A stretch of 64,000 nt of DNA, taken from contig NZ_AMPG01000002.1 in NCBI RefSeq assembly GCF_000299415.1, forward strand, positions 919,674 through 983,673. The letters are read 5' to 3'. The position numbers and the translations under genes are program-made. Of the stretch, positions 1-8,633 are shown piece by piece. Source of the stretch: Candidatus Microthrix parvicella Bio17-1 (GTDB lineage Bacteria > Actinomycetota > Acidimicrobiia > Acidimicrobiales > Microtrichaceae). Each line of letters starts with the position of its first letter. Position 1 is the stretch's first letter. The notes beneath the pieces were generated by a model. The model saw only the letters and a program-made list of their open reading frames with translations, searched no databases and was not told the origin of the DNA.

Positions 1-1
1 G

Positions 2-295
2 GCGCTCGACTTTGCTGCGTGCATCGGCTGCGGGGCGTGCGTGGTCGCCTGCCCAAGTGGGGCGGCCCATCTCGTCGCCGGAGCCAAGCTGGCCCATCTC
101 GCCATCTCCGGGCGCGGCTCGGCCGAACGCGGTCGACGCGCTCGAGCCACCGTCGACCTGCTCGACGCCGAGTTCGGCCCGTGCTCCACCCACGGCGAGT
201 GCGCCGAGGTGTGTCCGGCTTCGGTCCCGCTCACCGCCATCGCCACCGTCAACCGCGAGCACCTCCGCGCGTCGTGGCGTCGGCGCGACGATTGA
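2..295 (+). CDS. sdhB: Succinate dehydrogenase/fumarate reductase iron-sulfur subunit, C-terminal part
   Basis: The frame is open at the left edge, so only the last ~97 residues are present. It begins just before a 4Fe-4S motif (CIGCGACVVACP), followed by a second cysteine cluster (CSTHGECAEVCP) of the kind that binds the 3Fe-4S centre near the C-terminus of SdhB. This subunit carries electrons from the flavoprotein subunit to the quinone site in the membrane. The flavoprotein and anchor genes must lie to the left. The family call is secure. Succinate dehydrogenase versus fumarate reductase cannot be decided from this fragment. Confidence 0.9.
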   Translation, partial: ALDFAACIGCGACVVACPSGAAHLVAGAKLAHLAISGRGSAERGRRARATVDLLDAEFGPCSTHGECAEVCPASVPLTAIATVNREHLRASWRRRDD

Positions 296-445
296 CACCG
301 CTCGATCAGCTGGTGTTCGAGGAGGCCAACAGCTCAGCGTTGGCCAGGTGGCTTGAAGATCCGAGGAACCGAGGTCTGCGGTGTCAACCTCCTCTCGGGC
401 CCGCGAACACAAGGATCGACGGCGGCCGTGAGCGGCCGGCTACCC

Positions 446-967
446 CTACCCGGAACCTCCAACGCTGAAGACGCCCCGAAGGTCATCGAGCCCGGCAGGC
501 AGCTCGATGGGCGGGTCGGGCAGCTGCTCGACCCGCCGCTCCGCCAGGATCCGGCGCATTGCCTCGGGCTCGTCGCTCCACGAGCGGGGATCGCCCATCA
601 TCACCTCGTACAGCTCGACGCCGGCGTGCCCAGCGACGAAGGGCCCGAAGGCGGCGCCGTAGGGAAGCTCGAGATGCGTGCCCACGCCGCACAGCTCGTC
701 GTCGCAGGTCAACTCGCCCGCCAGCACGGTGAGCGTGTGCGGGCTGTGGTGCCCGTGACGGCGCACGATCATGCCCGGATCCCACCTGGCGAACAGCGCG
801 AGGTACAGCGGTTCCACCGAGAACGCCACCCATCGCTCCCATACGTGCGACTCGGTGCCGTCGGGGTTGCGCTGGCTGCGCACCGCAATCCAGGGCACGT
901 CGTTGTCGCCACCCGGGCGGATGATCGTGTGTGTCAGCCCGTCGATCCTGGGCGCATCGTTGCTCAC
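446..967 (-). CDS. Cupin-fold protein, function unknown
   Basis: 173 residues. The centre has a cupin-type histidine pair (RRHGHHSPHTLTVLAGEL), then an LPYGAAFGPF segment where the second cupin motif usually lies, so a small metal-binding beta-barrel is likely. The N-terminal third carries RPGGDNDVPW and an aromatic-rich stretch. There is no signal peptide or membrane segment. It stands alone: sdhB ends convergently about 150 bases away and nothing is coupled to it upstream. Related actinobacterial cupins are often annotated only by fold, and the substrate is unknown. Confidence 0.7.
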   Translation of the reverse strand: MSNDAPRIDGLTHTIIRPGGDNDVPWIAVRSQRNPDGTESHVWERWVAFSVEPLYLALFARWDPGMIVRRHGHHSPHTLTVLAGELTCDDELCGVGTHLELPYGAAFGPFVAGHAGVELYEVMMGDPRSWSDEPEAMRRILAERRVEQLPDPPIELPAGLDDLRGVFSVGGSG

Positions 968-1317
968 CTGGCGCTCCTCGTGTTCGCGGGTTGGGTTCGA
1001 TACTGCAACCTAGACTGGGCGGACCAGCCGCGTAGCGGGAAGTGCAGCCATGGTGGTGCATCCTCGGCCGGTTGCGCGGGTCGCCCTACGTTTCCGCCGT
1101 GCGGTGTTCATCTGAGGCGCCGGCCGCTCGGACCAATCTCGGTCACGAGTCCGGGACATTCAGGCTGGCTGTTGGCCGGGACTATGCAGCGTGCGACTGG
1201 GGCCGTTACAGGGCGCTGTTCCCGCACTCCGGGGCAGGGATGCTGTGGCGGGATATGTGCAGGTCTGGTGCGCCCATTCTCGTTGAACTTTGGGGAGCGG
1301 TGCCATGTCGGGCTCGC
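968..1317. other. Intergenic, no gene seen
   Basis: About 350 bases between the start of the cupin gene and the 3' end of vapC. Several overlapping frames are open, but none has protein-like composition or a convincing start site. It should contain the cupin promoter; I see no clear -10/-35 pair. Confidence 0.5.
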
Positions 1318-1737
1318 TTAGGTCCACGGGTTTGTGACGGTGAGTTTGTCGAAGCGGTCGAAGTCGCTGGTGTTACGGGTGATCACGGTCATGTCGTGGT
1401 GGAGGGCGGTGGCGGCGATGAGTGCGTCTCGAAAGGGAGCGGGGTTGGGTACGTGCATCGCCGCTGCTTGGCGGGCGATCTCGGCATTGACTGGCAGGAG
1501 TCGATCTTCGAAGGCGGGCATGACGCTGGAGTCGAGCCAGGTTCGGAGGATGGCTCCCTTCGGTGGGTCGCTGCGTTCGGCGAGCAGGATTCCGTGTTCG
1601 AGTTCGTGAAGTGAGATGACTGAGAGGAACATCAGTGTTGCGGGCACGCTCTTTGCCCAATCCGTGACGCCCTTGTTGGCACGGCCACTTGCCGCTTTCC
1701 GGAGTTCGGAGACGACGTGTGTGTCCAGGACGAACAT
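1318..1737 (-). CDS. vapC: VapC-type PIN-domain toxin ribonuclease
   Basis: 139 residues. The ATG is chosen because it overlaps the stop of the antitoxin frame as TGATG, the usual vapBC coupling. The PIN acidic residues are visible: D5 in MFVLDTHVVSEL, a glutamate in SLHELEHG, and the late aspartates in PFRDALIAATA and TSDFDRFD. VapC toxins cleave tRNA or rRNA and are neutralised by the upstream antitoxin. Here the toxin frame is intact while the antitoxin frame has a stop codon at codon 19, so the toxin may be poorly translated (loss of coupling), silent, or controlled by a residual antitoxin. Confidence 0.88.
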   Translation of the reverse strand: MFVLDTHVVSELRKAASGRANKGVTDWAKSVPATLMFLSVISLHELEHGILLAERSDPPKGAILRTWLDSSVMPAFEDRLLPVNAEIARQAAAMHVPNPAPFRDALIAATALHHDMTVITRNTSDFDRFDKLTVTNPWT

Positions 1738-1994
1738 CAGTCGAACTCGGCGGGTGTGGCGATCTCGGAGGAGGCTGGGGTGTGAAAGCCGATTTCTTCG
1801 GCCCCAGATGGCTCGGCGAGGAGTTCGATGATGCTCGGTCGGTTGGCTGCGAGCCGTTGGTAGTCGGCGAAGGTGAGCAGTACGTAGGAGGGTTTGCCCC
1901 GGTCGGTGATGTAGACCGGTCCATTGTTGGCTGCGGTTTATGCGTTGCCGGTGTTCCGGTTGAATTCTCGGCTGGTGAGCTGCTTCGTGGGCAT
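1737..1994 (-). pseudogene. Phd/YefM-type antitoxin with an in-frame ochre codon
   Basis: Read from the ATG at 1994, the frame gives MPTKQLTSREFNRNTGNA, then TAA (1940-1938), then continues without a shift through GPVYITDRGKPSYVLLTFADY and an acidic C-terminus to TGA at 1739-1737. This is the complete Phd/YefM layout: an N-terminal DNA-binding half, a beta-strand signature, and a toxin-binding tail of about 85 residues. The only lesion I see is the stop codon at a position where paralogues usually carry a charged or small residue. No good internal start lies shortly after the stop. Either a recent nonsense mutation, readthrough or a sequencing error could explain it. Confidence 0.8.
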
Positions 1995-2006
1995 GGTGTG
2001 CCTCCT

Positions 2007-2038
2007 CATCGAATGTAGCAATGTTGCTACATTCGATG
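2007..2038. promoter_or_regulatory. Perfect 15-bp inverted repeat, probable vapBC operator
   Basis: Two 15-base arms (CATCGAATGTAGCAA and its exact complement) are separated by two bases, 12 bases upstream of the antitoxin ATG. Position and symmetry fit the autoregulatory operator bound by antitoxin/toxin complexes. That both arms remain perfect while the antitoxin gene has a stop codon suggests the lesion is recent. Confidence 0.75.
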
Positions 2039-2380
2039 GGTGTTGGCAAGAGTCGGGTGTTCCTGACGGTTCGAGCCTGGTTCCGAGCCACTCGATCATT
2101 GCGACTCCAACCAAGCGAGCGGCCACTCGGTATACGGCGAAGTCGGTCGCCGCCGGTCAAGTGAGGGCGCCGCATAACGCTCACCGGCCCGAACCCGGCC
2201 GCCTCAAATACGGCGTATTTGAGATGCTCAAGGGGAGGAGGCTCGGAGCGATGAGCGCTACGCCGGCGCCCGCGCCCGCGCCCGCACTGACCGTTAGAAC
2301 CTGCCCACCCACTCTTGACCAGTTTGTCGTGCGCCAGTCGAAAGGGCTCAGCTCATCCGCTCCAATCCTGGCCCAGCGGA

Positions 2381-2752
2381 TCAGTGGTCCAGGGTTCCCT
2401 GGAAGATGTCCGGATCGCAGTTAAATGAGTAGCTGTATGGCTTCAACACCTTGGTAGGTCCGCCAACGGGGTAGACAACCTTCTTCTTGGTGTTGAGAAT
2501 CAGAAGGTCGCCCGAGCGGAGCTTCATGGTGACCTCGTTGGCTGACGGGCCCCGAGTGGCTTGGACCGCGTCGGACAGTTCGCCCAGGCTGGTGCAGTGG
2601 TCAGTGCGGAGCTGGTTGAACAGTTTGAACGCAGCTGGCGGGCCGGTTGGCGTCGGGGCAGCGCATGCGCAACCGAAGCTGCTGGCTGCGAGTCCGACCA
2701 GGGCGACAACCGAGGTGAGGCTTCGGCGTGAAATGGTGGGAATCGTCGACAT
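2381..2752 (-). CDS. Small secreted or lipid-anchored protein, unknown function
   Basis: 123 residues from the ATG at 2752, chosen because AAGGA lies eight bases upstream; an in-frame ATG three codons earlier would overlap that site. The N-terminus is a signal peptide: basic SRR, a hydrophobic run (SVVALVGLAA), then a cysteine-containing segment (SSFGCACAAP). It is not a perfect lipobox, so lipoprotein status is open. The mature part has two more cysteines (HCTSLGEL and FNCDPD) that could form a disulfide. No family recognised. The lipoprotein at 3945 is similar in size and design. Confidence 0.6.
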   Translation of the reverse strand: MSTIPTISRRSLTSVVALVGLAASSFGCACAAPTPTGPPAAFKLFNQLRTDHCTSLGELSDAVQATRGPSANEVTMKLRSGDLLILNTKKKVVYPVGGPTKVLKPYSYSFNCDPDIFQGTLDH

Positions 2753-3944
2753 GATGGGCATCCTTCGTCCTGGTGACACGTGTTCGACACTAACGGCCAT
2801 GCGTCGAAGCAACAATGGTCGTTGATTAGAACCAGGAACGTTCCCCCTCTCGGAGATGGCGGCGATGAAATCGCTAGCCGAGCTCTGCATAGTCCAGGTC
2901 AACAGCCGGGCGAATGCGCCGGTTCCGTGGCGCCGCAGTTGGGCGGAACGGCCGGGCCTTGTGCAGTCTCACAAACCACCGTATATGAGAGGCCCCGGCG
3001 AAGCCGAGCAGAAGGGCGCCGGCGGGCGTTCACAACTTGTGTCCGCAATCAACGTCTCACCGAATGCCGGTGCCACCGTCTTGGACACTCGGGGGTCACT
3101 CGACGGGCACACGGTTGAGACAGGCCCGAACGCGGCTGACAATCCGCCTGCGGCTGCGTCACTACCCACCTTTGGTCCGAATTCGCGGTGCACCGACCGC
3201 GGCCAGAGCCTCCCAGCAAAACCGTTCTATTCGCGCTACCAAGACCGGCCGCCGCCAACTCAGCAAGACGGCTACATCCCAGTCGCCCCTTCTTGGTTGT
3301 AGGTCTGCCCGTGATGGTCAGGTACTGGAAGGTGTCTACGTTCCGGCCCATACTTCAGACCGAGTGATCCATTCAATGAAGCTCCGCCCAAGCACCCGAG
3401 CAACCTTTCTATGACAGCCACCAAGACCGCACCGACACCCACCCCGAACACGCTGCTGTACCCGGCAGGCGGGTACCTCGCGGACGCGGACGAATTCCTT
3501 TACGAACCGACCGGCCAAGCTGTCATCATCGACGGCCTCCACGCGTCAATCGAGAGTGAGCCGGGCCCCTGCGACCGGACCAGATTGGAGTGACACTCAC
3601 TTCGATCCGCCTGAAGAAGCCAAGATGCGCCGTGTATTCGACGCTTTCGGTTGCATCTCCGGGATTGTGCGGCGTTCAGGAAGGGCCGAAGTAGTGCGCT
3701 GCAAGCGGACTAGCTACCGCAGATACGTGGCGGCGATATGTGCGGATCGAGAGCGCCAGCTGCCGATCCTGGAAGTCGGTCTTGGCAGACGGCTCAAAGC
3801 CCGCATGCAACAGTCCCTGCGGGTGTCGGTGACCCCGTGCCGGAAGTGACCAAGGAACAGTGGCTCTCAGCACCGGTAGAGCGGCGACACCCAGACCGGT
3901 ATACTTCGGGATTCAACCTTCACGATTCAGAAAGGCTTTTGTTC
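2753..3944. other. Long stretch without a convincing gene
   Basis: About 1.2 kb. The only candidate is a 60-codon plus-strand frame at 3411-3593 (begins MTATKTAPTPTPNTLL, then an acidic stretch), which lacks a clear ribosome site. A second frame at 3556-3849 overlaps it and changes character midway. The region looks like decayed coding DNA. I would not annotate either frame as a gene. Confidence 0.4.
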
Positions 3945-4313
3945 ATGAATATTAAACGAACCGGCGTGGCCATTGTCGCAGCGATGACGTTGGTGCTGGC
4001 GGCAGGCTGCCACCCAACAACGAGCGACATAACCTGGACTCTTAGCCAGCAAGGCGTCAGGGATACTTACTGCTTTGACAAACAACTTACAAACGGTAAT
4101 ACAAAAGTCACATGCTCTGGCAAATACGGCGGCAAGACCCGCAAATGGACGGGCTACCTATACCCCCAAGATTCATCCTACACCTATATGTTTCCAACTT
4201 CTGGCGAATTCCCTAACTTCTATATTAGATACTTCAACGGCAAAGTCTGCTCAACCAAGAATCTCAGCCGCACCGGCAGCGGTCAGGGTCATCAAGAGTG
4301 TCACACCCCCTGA
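3945..4313 (+). CDS. Small lipoprotein, unknown function
   Basis: 122 residues. A GAAAGG site sits nine bases before the ATG. The N-terminus is a textbook lipoprotein signal: MNIKRTG, a hydrophobic core (VAIVAAMTLV), then the lipobox LAAGC with cysteine 22 as lipidation site. The mature domain contains four more cysteines (TYCFDK, VTCSGK, KVCSTK, QECHTP), possibly two disulfides, and many Tyr/Thr/Ser residues. Base composition drops visibly here: AT-rich codons such as AAT, ATT and AAA are common, unlike the neighbours, which suggests recent acquisition. No family recognised. Confidence 0.7.
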   Translation: MNIKRTGVAIVAAMTLVLAAGCHPTTSDITWTLSQQGVRDTYCFDKQLTNGNTKVTCSGKYGGKTRKWTGYLYPQDSSYTYMFPTSGEFPNFYIRYFNGKVCSTKNLSRTGSGQGHQECHTP

Positions 4314-4744
4314 TCGCAACCGAACACCGCAGGCGTACACCACCGCGTTCAACGACCAGAGTGCCGACGCGGGGCTAGCATCCCCCGTCGACTCCACGTT
4401 CGAGTCGTTGAGCGACCTCGACGTTCTGGTCGTACCGGCGCGAGGGCTGAGGGCTGGGGGCTGGGCCGATCTGGCTCCGGCGCACAACCTCGGAATGCAT
4501 TACGCGAGCTGCTGGGAGAAGAGCAAGCCTGGGACCCGGTACCAGGTCGACAGTTTCTACGAAGGCAGGTAGACCAGCGTGGTCTGGGACCCACCAGGAA
4601 TCATCGGGTCGACCATTCGATGCGAGTTCGGCACCCATCTATCGGTCACCGACCCACGCTCCTGGGTGGTGTCCCGGCGGTCAAGACCTAGGATCCAAGC
4701 GCAGCGCCTGCCGTGGGTTCGGACGGCGCCGGAAGGTGACCGCC
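4314..4744. other. Intergenic, no gene seen
   Basis: About 430 bases between the lipoprotein stop and the YrhK-like gene. Short frames exist on both strands but none has a start signal or conserved-looking sequence. Confidence 0.4.
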
Positions 4745-5479
4745 GTGCCCCACATGTTCGTCAACCGTCCGAGGCAGCATGCCGTCCTCAACCCCCACGC
4801 AAGCGACCGCGACAACCGGAGGTGGGAGGCGATCAACACCGGGGTCTACCTCGTCGGCGGGGTGATGTTCGTCTGGGGCAGTGTGCTGTTCTTCCCGGCC
4901 TTCGAGAGCCGGGCCAACCGCGGCGCGTGGGTCTTCTTCGTCGCCTCGCTGATGTACCTCGCTGTTACGGGCCACGACCTGCTCGAGGTGATCCGGCATC
5001 GGGAATCACTCAAGGGGACGCCGACGATCTGGGACCGCATCGAGGCATGGGCTGCGGCCAGCTACGTGGCGGGCAGCGTATTGTTCGCCGTCGGCAGCAT
5101 CTTCTTCCTGTCATCGGTCGGGATGTTCACCGCCGGCGCCGTGTGCTTCATCGTCGGCAGCCTGCTGTTCGTCTGCGGAGCGGTCATCAACGTGCTGCAG
5201 ATCATCCAGGCCCGGGACCTGCGCATTCTCCAGTACATGAACCTCACCGCCATCACCTTCGTGACGGGATCGGTGCTGTTCCTCGTCGCATCCATCCCCT
5301 ATCTCTTCAGCCTGCAGAGCGCCGCCGACACGCGAACCGTCGATGCCTTCCTCGCCACCCAGTACGTCGTGGGCAGCGCCCTGTTTCTGCTCGGCGGGGC
5401 GTTCAACTTTGTCCGTGCGCGCCTGATCGACCGTGGCTCAGCCGCCAGCAGCGATTCTGGTCACGGTCAGACGATGTAG
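4745..5479 (+). CDS. YrhK-like multi-pass membrane protein
   Basis: About 244 residues, starting at a GTG placed eight bases after GGAAGG; an in-frame GTG at 4736 overlaps that site and is less likely. The protein is built from three repeats of a two-helix unit in which patterns like VGGVMFVWGSVLFF, VAGSVLFAVGSIFF and VVGSALFLLGG recur, the hallmark of YrhK-domain proteins. A soluble linker (ARDLRILQYMN) lies between the repeats. It should sit in the cytoplasmic membrane; no biochemical role is established. It runs convergently into the SDR gene, overlapping it by 13 bases. Confidence 0.7.
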   Translation: MPHMFVNRPRQHAVLNPHASDRDNRRWEAINTGVYLVGGVMFVWGSVLFFPAFESRANRGAWVFFVASLMYLAVTGHDLLEVIRHRESLKGTPTIWDRIEAWAAASYVAGSVLFAVGSIFFLSSVGMFTAGAVCFIVGSLLFVCGAVINVLQIIQARDLRILQYMNLTAITFVTGSVLFLVASIPYLFSLQSAADTRTVDAFLATQYVVGSALFLLGGAFNFVRARLIDRGSAASSDSGHGQTM

Positions 5480-6294
5480 TCGTCGTTGCTCGCCCTGACG
5501 GTGATGTCAGCGATGCTGACACCCCAAGGCTGGTTGATGGCGTGGATCACCTGGTCGGCGATCTGGCCCGGCGCCAGGGCGGCCAGCTCGATGCTGTCCT
5601 CGTCGGTGAGGCGGGCCGGCGGGTTCTCGGAGAACACCTGGGCGAGCTTGTCGTAGAACTGGTCCTTGTTGGCGCCGAGCACCGGGTTGACCGCCTCGAC
5701 GTTGATGATCCCGCCGGCCAGTCCGGTGCCGGGCACGCCGGTTGGGCGCACCGTGGTCACCTTGATCTTGCCGAGCGACTCCTGGCGCAACGATTCGGAC
5801 AGCACGTTGACCGCCGCCTTGGTCGCGCCGTAGACGGCGGCGCCGCCGACCGGTGCGTTGCCGTACACCGACGAGATGTTCACGACCTGGCCTCGGCCCT
5901 GGCTGATCATCTGGTCGTGCACGGCGATGATGCCGTGCAGGACGCCCTTGATGTTGATGTCGATGCAGCGGTCCCATGCGTCGGCGGCGGCCTCGTGGTC
6001 GGCGTAGAACGCCAGGGGCATCACCCCGGCGTTGTTGATCATCACGTCGATGGCACCGAAGCGGGCGACAACCCGGTCGGCGAACGCCCGCATCGCCGCC
6101 AGGTCGGTCACGTCCACCGTGCCGATCTCCACCCGCTCGCCGGCCAGGTCCGCCAGCGCGTCGGCGTCGATGTCACACGCACCGACGTTGGCGCCGAGCG
6201 CCGAGGCCTTCTCGGCGAGCAGGCGCCCGAAACCGCCCGCTGCGCCGGTGACGATCACGGTGCGTCCCTCGAGGTGGTTCGTCGCGGCGCTCAC
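5467..6294 (-). CDS. SDR-family NAD(P)-dependent oxidoreductase
   Basis: 275 residues. A classical short-chain dehydrogenase: cofactor motif TGAAGGFG near residue 17, aspartates after the second strand (ACDID), structural NNAG near residue 88, serine in NISSVYG, and the catalytic YGATK. The C-terminal third (GTGLAGGIINVEAVNPVLG) determines the substrate and gives no specific hint. The ATG overlaps the stop of the upstream ADC-like gene as ATGA, so the two are one transcription unit and probably act on the same lipid or keto-acid-like substrate. Confidence 0.9.
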   Translation of the reverse strand: MSAATNHLEGRTVIVTGAAGGFGRLLAEKASALGANVGACDIDADALADLAGERVEIGTVDVTDLAAMRAFADRVVARFGAIDVMINNAGVMPLAFYADHEAAADAWDRCIDINIKGVLHGIIAVHDQMISQGRGQVVNISSVYGNAPVGGAAVYGATKAAVNVLSESLRQESLGKIKVTTVRPTGVPGTGLAGGIINVEAVNPVLGANKDQFYDKLAQVFSENPPARLTDEDSIELAALAPGQIADQVIHAINQPWGVSIADITVRASNDDYIV

Positions 6295-6992
6295 AGCGGT
6301 GCCCCCAGCTGGAACGTCGCGGTCAGATGTTCACCCCAACTGCAAAAGTCCGGCTCGGCGGGCATCCCGAGCGACGTCAGCTCATCGGCGATCGGCCCGC
6401 TGCCGATCGTCAGGTGCACGTCGCCGGGTTCGACGACCGCCGCCGACATGTCCATCGCCAGCGGCGTCCCGTGGGGGACGCCGTTCAAGTAGGAGTAGCT
6501 GGTCGTCTCGATCCGGACGGCGTCGTCGTCGGTCCGGACGCGGGGAACGGTCACGCTCAACGCAAGCTCGCCGCCGTCGAACAGCTGAAAGGTCACCTGC
6601 GCGTCGGTGTAGTCGGCGTCGATCCGGGTGACGACCTTGGGGAAGCCCATCACCAGATTTCCGGCCTCGCAGGTGAATTGCTGGTCCACCGGCATGCGGT
6701 AGATGAACGAGCCGATCACGTCGTCGCCCGCCCCCGCCGGCCGGGCCAGAAACCCAAGGTTGACCTCGTTGTAGTCACCCCACGGGTTGTCGCGGTAGTC
6801 GCAGAGGCTGATGATGAACTGGGCGACGCCCGGCCCGATCTCGATGATCTCGAAGCCGTCGCCGGGCAAGAGTGCGGCCGCCGCCGCTGCGGGCACGCTG
6901 AAGCCCATCGTGGCGGCGTTGAAGTCGTCGACGTTCATCGGAAACGTGATCGTCTGGTCTTCGATCGTTCCCCAGGTCACTCGCTCGGCCAT
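6291..6992 (-). CDS. Acetoacetate decarboxylase-like protein
   Basis: 233 residues from the ATG at 6992, preceded by a G-rich ribosome site. The layout matches the ADC fold: an N-terminal strand region, the NPWGDYNEVNLGF segment where family members keep their substrate pocket, and MGFPKVVTRI, where the active-site lysine region (the G-x-PK type) is found. Members outside true acetoacetate decarboxylase catalyse aldol or dehydration chemistry on keto acids, so activity cannot be assigned. It is the first gene of a two-gene unit with the SDR and is divergent from the EamA transporter. Confidence 0.7.
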   Translation of the reverse strand: MAERVTWGTIEDQTITFPMNVDDFNAATMGFSVPAAAAAALLPGDGFEIIEIGPGVAQFIISLCDYRDNPWGDYNEVNLGFLARPAGAGDDVIGSFIYRMPVDQQFTCEAGNLVMGFPKVVTRIDADYTDAQVTFQLFDGGELALSVTVPRVRTDDDAVRIETTSYSYLNGVPHGTPLAMDMSAAVVEPGDVHLTIGSGPIADELTSLGMPAEPDFCSWGEHLTATFQLGAPL

Positions 6993-7116
6993 CGGTCCCC
7001 CACTGGTTGTTGATCTCGGATTCTCAGTTAACTCGAAGCGCCGCACCCGAGGCGGCGGTCCATGTGGGGCCATCGTGAAGCGGCGAGGCCGGAGGCGGGC
7101 CGTTACCGTCGGCGCC

Positions 7117-8034
7117 GTGTCCGCCCGTTCGACCGCCGGCGCCCGCTTCGCCGGGCTGTCACCCAACTCGCTCGGCGCCCTCTACATGATCGTCGGCTCG
7201 GTCGGTTACGTCACCAACGACGCACTTGTTCGGGCCGCTACCGAGGAGGGGCTCGACGTCTACCAGGCCCTCTGTCTCCGCGGGATTGCGATGACGGCGA
7301 TCTTCGCTACGATCACCCGCCGCCGGGGCGTCCGTGTCACCCGGCAGCAGTTCACGCGACCCCTCGTCGGCCGAGTGGCCGCCGAGCTGGCGGGAACGGC
7401 GCTGTTCTTCGCAGCGCTCATCAACCTCGACTTCGCCAACGCGCAGACGATCCTGCTGCTCGTCCCGTTCGCCGTCACCCTCACGGCGGCGCTCGCACTG
7501 GGTGAGCCCGTCACGGGACGCCAATACGCCACGGTCCTCGCCGGATTCGCCGGGGTCCTTCTGGTGGTGCAGCCGGCGACCGACGGCTTCTCGCTGTGGT
7601 CGCTGGTCGTCGTCGCCGGCGCCGGGTTCATGACCGTGCGCGAGTTCGCAACCCGACTCGTCCCCAAGGCGATCCCGGCCGTTTCGGTCGCCCTGATCAC
7701 TGCGGTTGGGCTCACAATCCTCACCGGTGCCATCTCGGTCTTCACCGGTTGGAACACCGTCACGCCACGCGCCGCGCTCCTCGTCGTCCTGGCGTGCCTG
7801 AGCCTCACCGTGGGCTACGTCTTCACGATCCAGACCGTGCGCGTGGGCGACCTGAGCGTCTCGGCGCCCTTCCGCTACACGACGCTGCTCGGCGCCGTCG
7901 TCTTGGGCTACCTCGTCTTCGCCGAGATCCCCGATGCGCTCACCCTCGCCGGATGCGCGGTGATCGTCACCAGCGGCATCTACGCCATCCGTCTCGAACG
8001 GCGCCAGGCTGCCAGCGGCGCCGCCACCCGGTGA
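7117..8034 (+). CDS. EamA/DMT-superfamily transporter
   Basis: About 305 residues from a GTG; the exact start is uncertain because the frame is open upstream into the divergent gene and no ribosome site stands out. Ten hydrophobic segments can be counted, arranged as two five-helix repeats. Characteristic pieces include LRGIAMTAIF, NAQTILLLVPFAVTLTAALALGE (where DMT proteins carry the acceptor helix) and the matching second-repeat APFRYTTLLGAVVLGYLVFAE. Such proteins export metabolites or amino acids; the substrate is unknown. The C-terminus ends in a short basic tail. Confidence 0.85.
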   Translation: MSARSTAGARFAGLSPNSLGALYMIVGSVGYVTNDALVRAATEEGLDVYQALCLRGIAMTAIFATITRRRGVRVTRQQFTRPLVGRVAAELAGTALFFAALINLDFANAQTILLLVPFAVTLTAALALGEPVTGRQYATVLAGFAGVLLVVQPATDGFSLWSLVVVAGAGFMTVREFATRLVPKAIPAVSVALITAVGLTILTGAISVFTGWNTVTPRAALLVVLACLSLTVGYVFTIQTVRVGDLSVSAPFRYTTLLGAVVLGYLVFAEIPDALTLAGCAVIVTSGIYAIRLERRQAASGAATR

Positions 8035-8099
8035 CACCCTGGGACAACGGGCTCGGAGAGCCTCCGATGGCCGGCTGCCCCCGATTGGCCTGGTCCCGG

Positions 8100-8359
8100 T
8101 CAGGAAGCGACGACGTCGCTTCGCAGTTCGGCGGCGTCAACGAGCGCTGCGATGTCGCCCGGATCCGAAGTGATGATCTGATCAGAGCCAGCGAGAGTGG
8201 CGCTTGACGGCCTGCACCCCCACGCCAAACCTGAGCGATCACGCCACCGTGGGTCCGCGGCGGCACTCCCGCAAGTGGTGCGGCCTTGAACCGTCGCCAC
8301 ATCGCCCGGTCGTTGCGCTCGAGCGCGACGAACGCTCCGGCGTCAAGGATGAGGGTCAT
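8100..8359 (-). pseudogene. VapC/PIN-domain toxin remnant
   Basis: From the ATG at 8359 the first frame gives a PIN N-terminus (MTLILDAGAFVALERND, then HGGVIAQVWRGGAGRQ). The C-terminal PIN strand (DQIITSDPGDIAALVDAAEL) is in a different frame that ends at 8100. Compared with intact relatives such as the toxin at 51493, roughly 30-40 central residues, including the usual third acidic residue, are missing. An internal deletion with a frameshift explains this. No antitoxin gene is left upstream. Confidence 0.75.
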
Positions 8360-8633
8360 CCGGTACGTGCCCGACCGACGGCCACCATGACCATGGGTCA
8401 CACCATCGGGGGTGCGGTGCGTCGCCACGAGCCGATCATCCGAACGCTCGCACGCGTCGGGGGGTGCCTTCGGCGGCGCTCGCTGTCATCGTCACGGTGC
8501 GGGAGCAGGCTCGGCCCAAGCCGCCTCGGAGGTCGCCGCTGTCGACCACACCATGGCGCTCGAGGGTCAGCAGCCCGGCGGCGAAGACGGCTACACGCCG
8601 ATCGATGATGTATTCGTGACGGAGACCGGGTGC
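8360..8633. other. Intergenic, no gene seen
   Basis: Roughly 270 bases between the vapC remnant and the 3' end of the GntR gene. It may hold the remains of the lost antitoxin, but I cannot align any frame to one. Confidence 0.35.

Noticed and set aside
2262..2288. Short GC-rich repeat of CGCCCG units
   Set aside because: Three to four units of a simple sequence; likely chance in GC-rich DNA.
3411..3849. Two overlapping small plus-strand frames
   Set aside because: No ribosome site, inconsistent composition and no recognisable sequence; left as part of the non-coding stretch.
4579..6492. A 637-codon open frame on the plus strand
   Set aside because: It runs antisense to the SDR gene and out of frame over the YrhK-like gene; composition is Arg/Gly/Asp/Val-rich, as expected for a shadow frame in GC-rich DNA.
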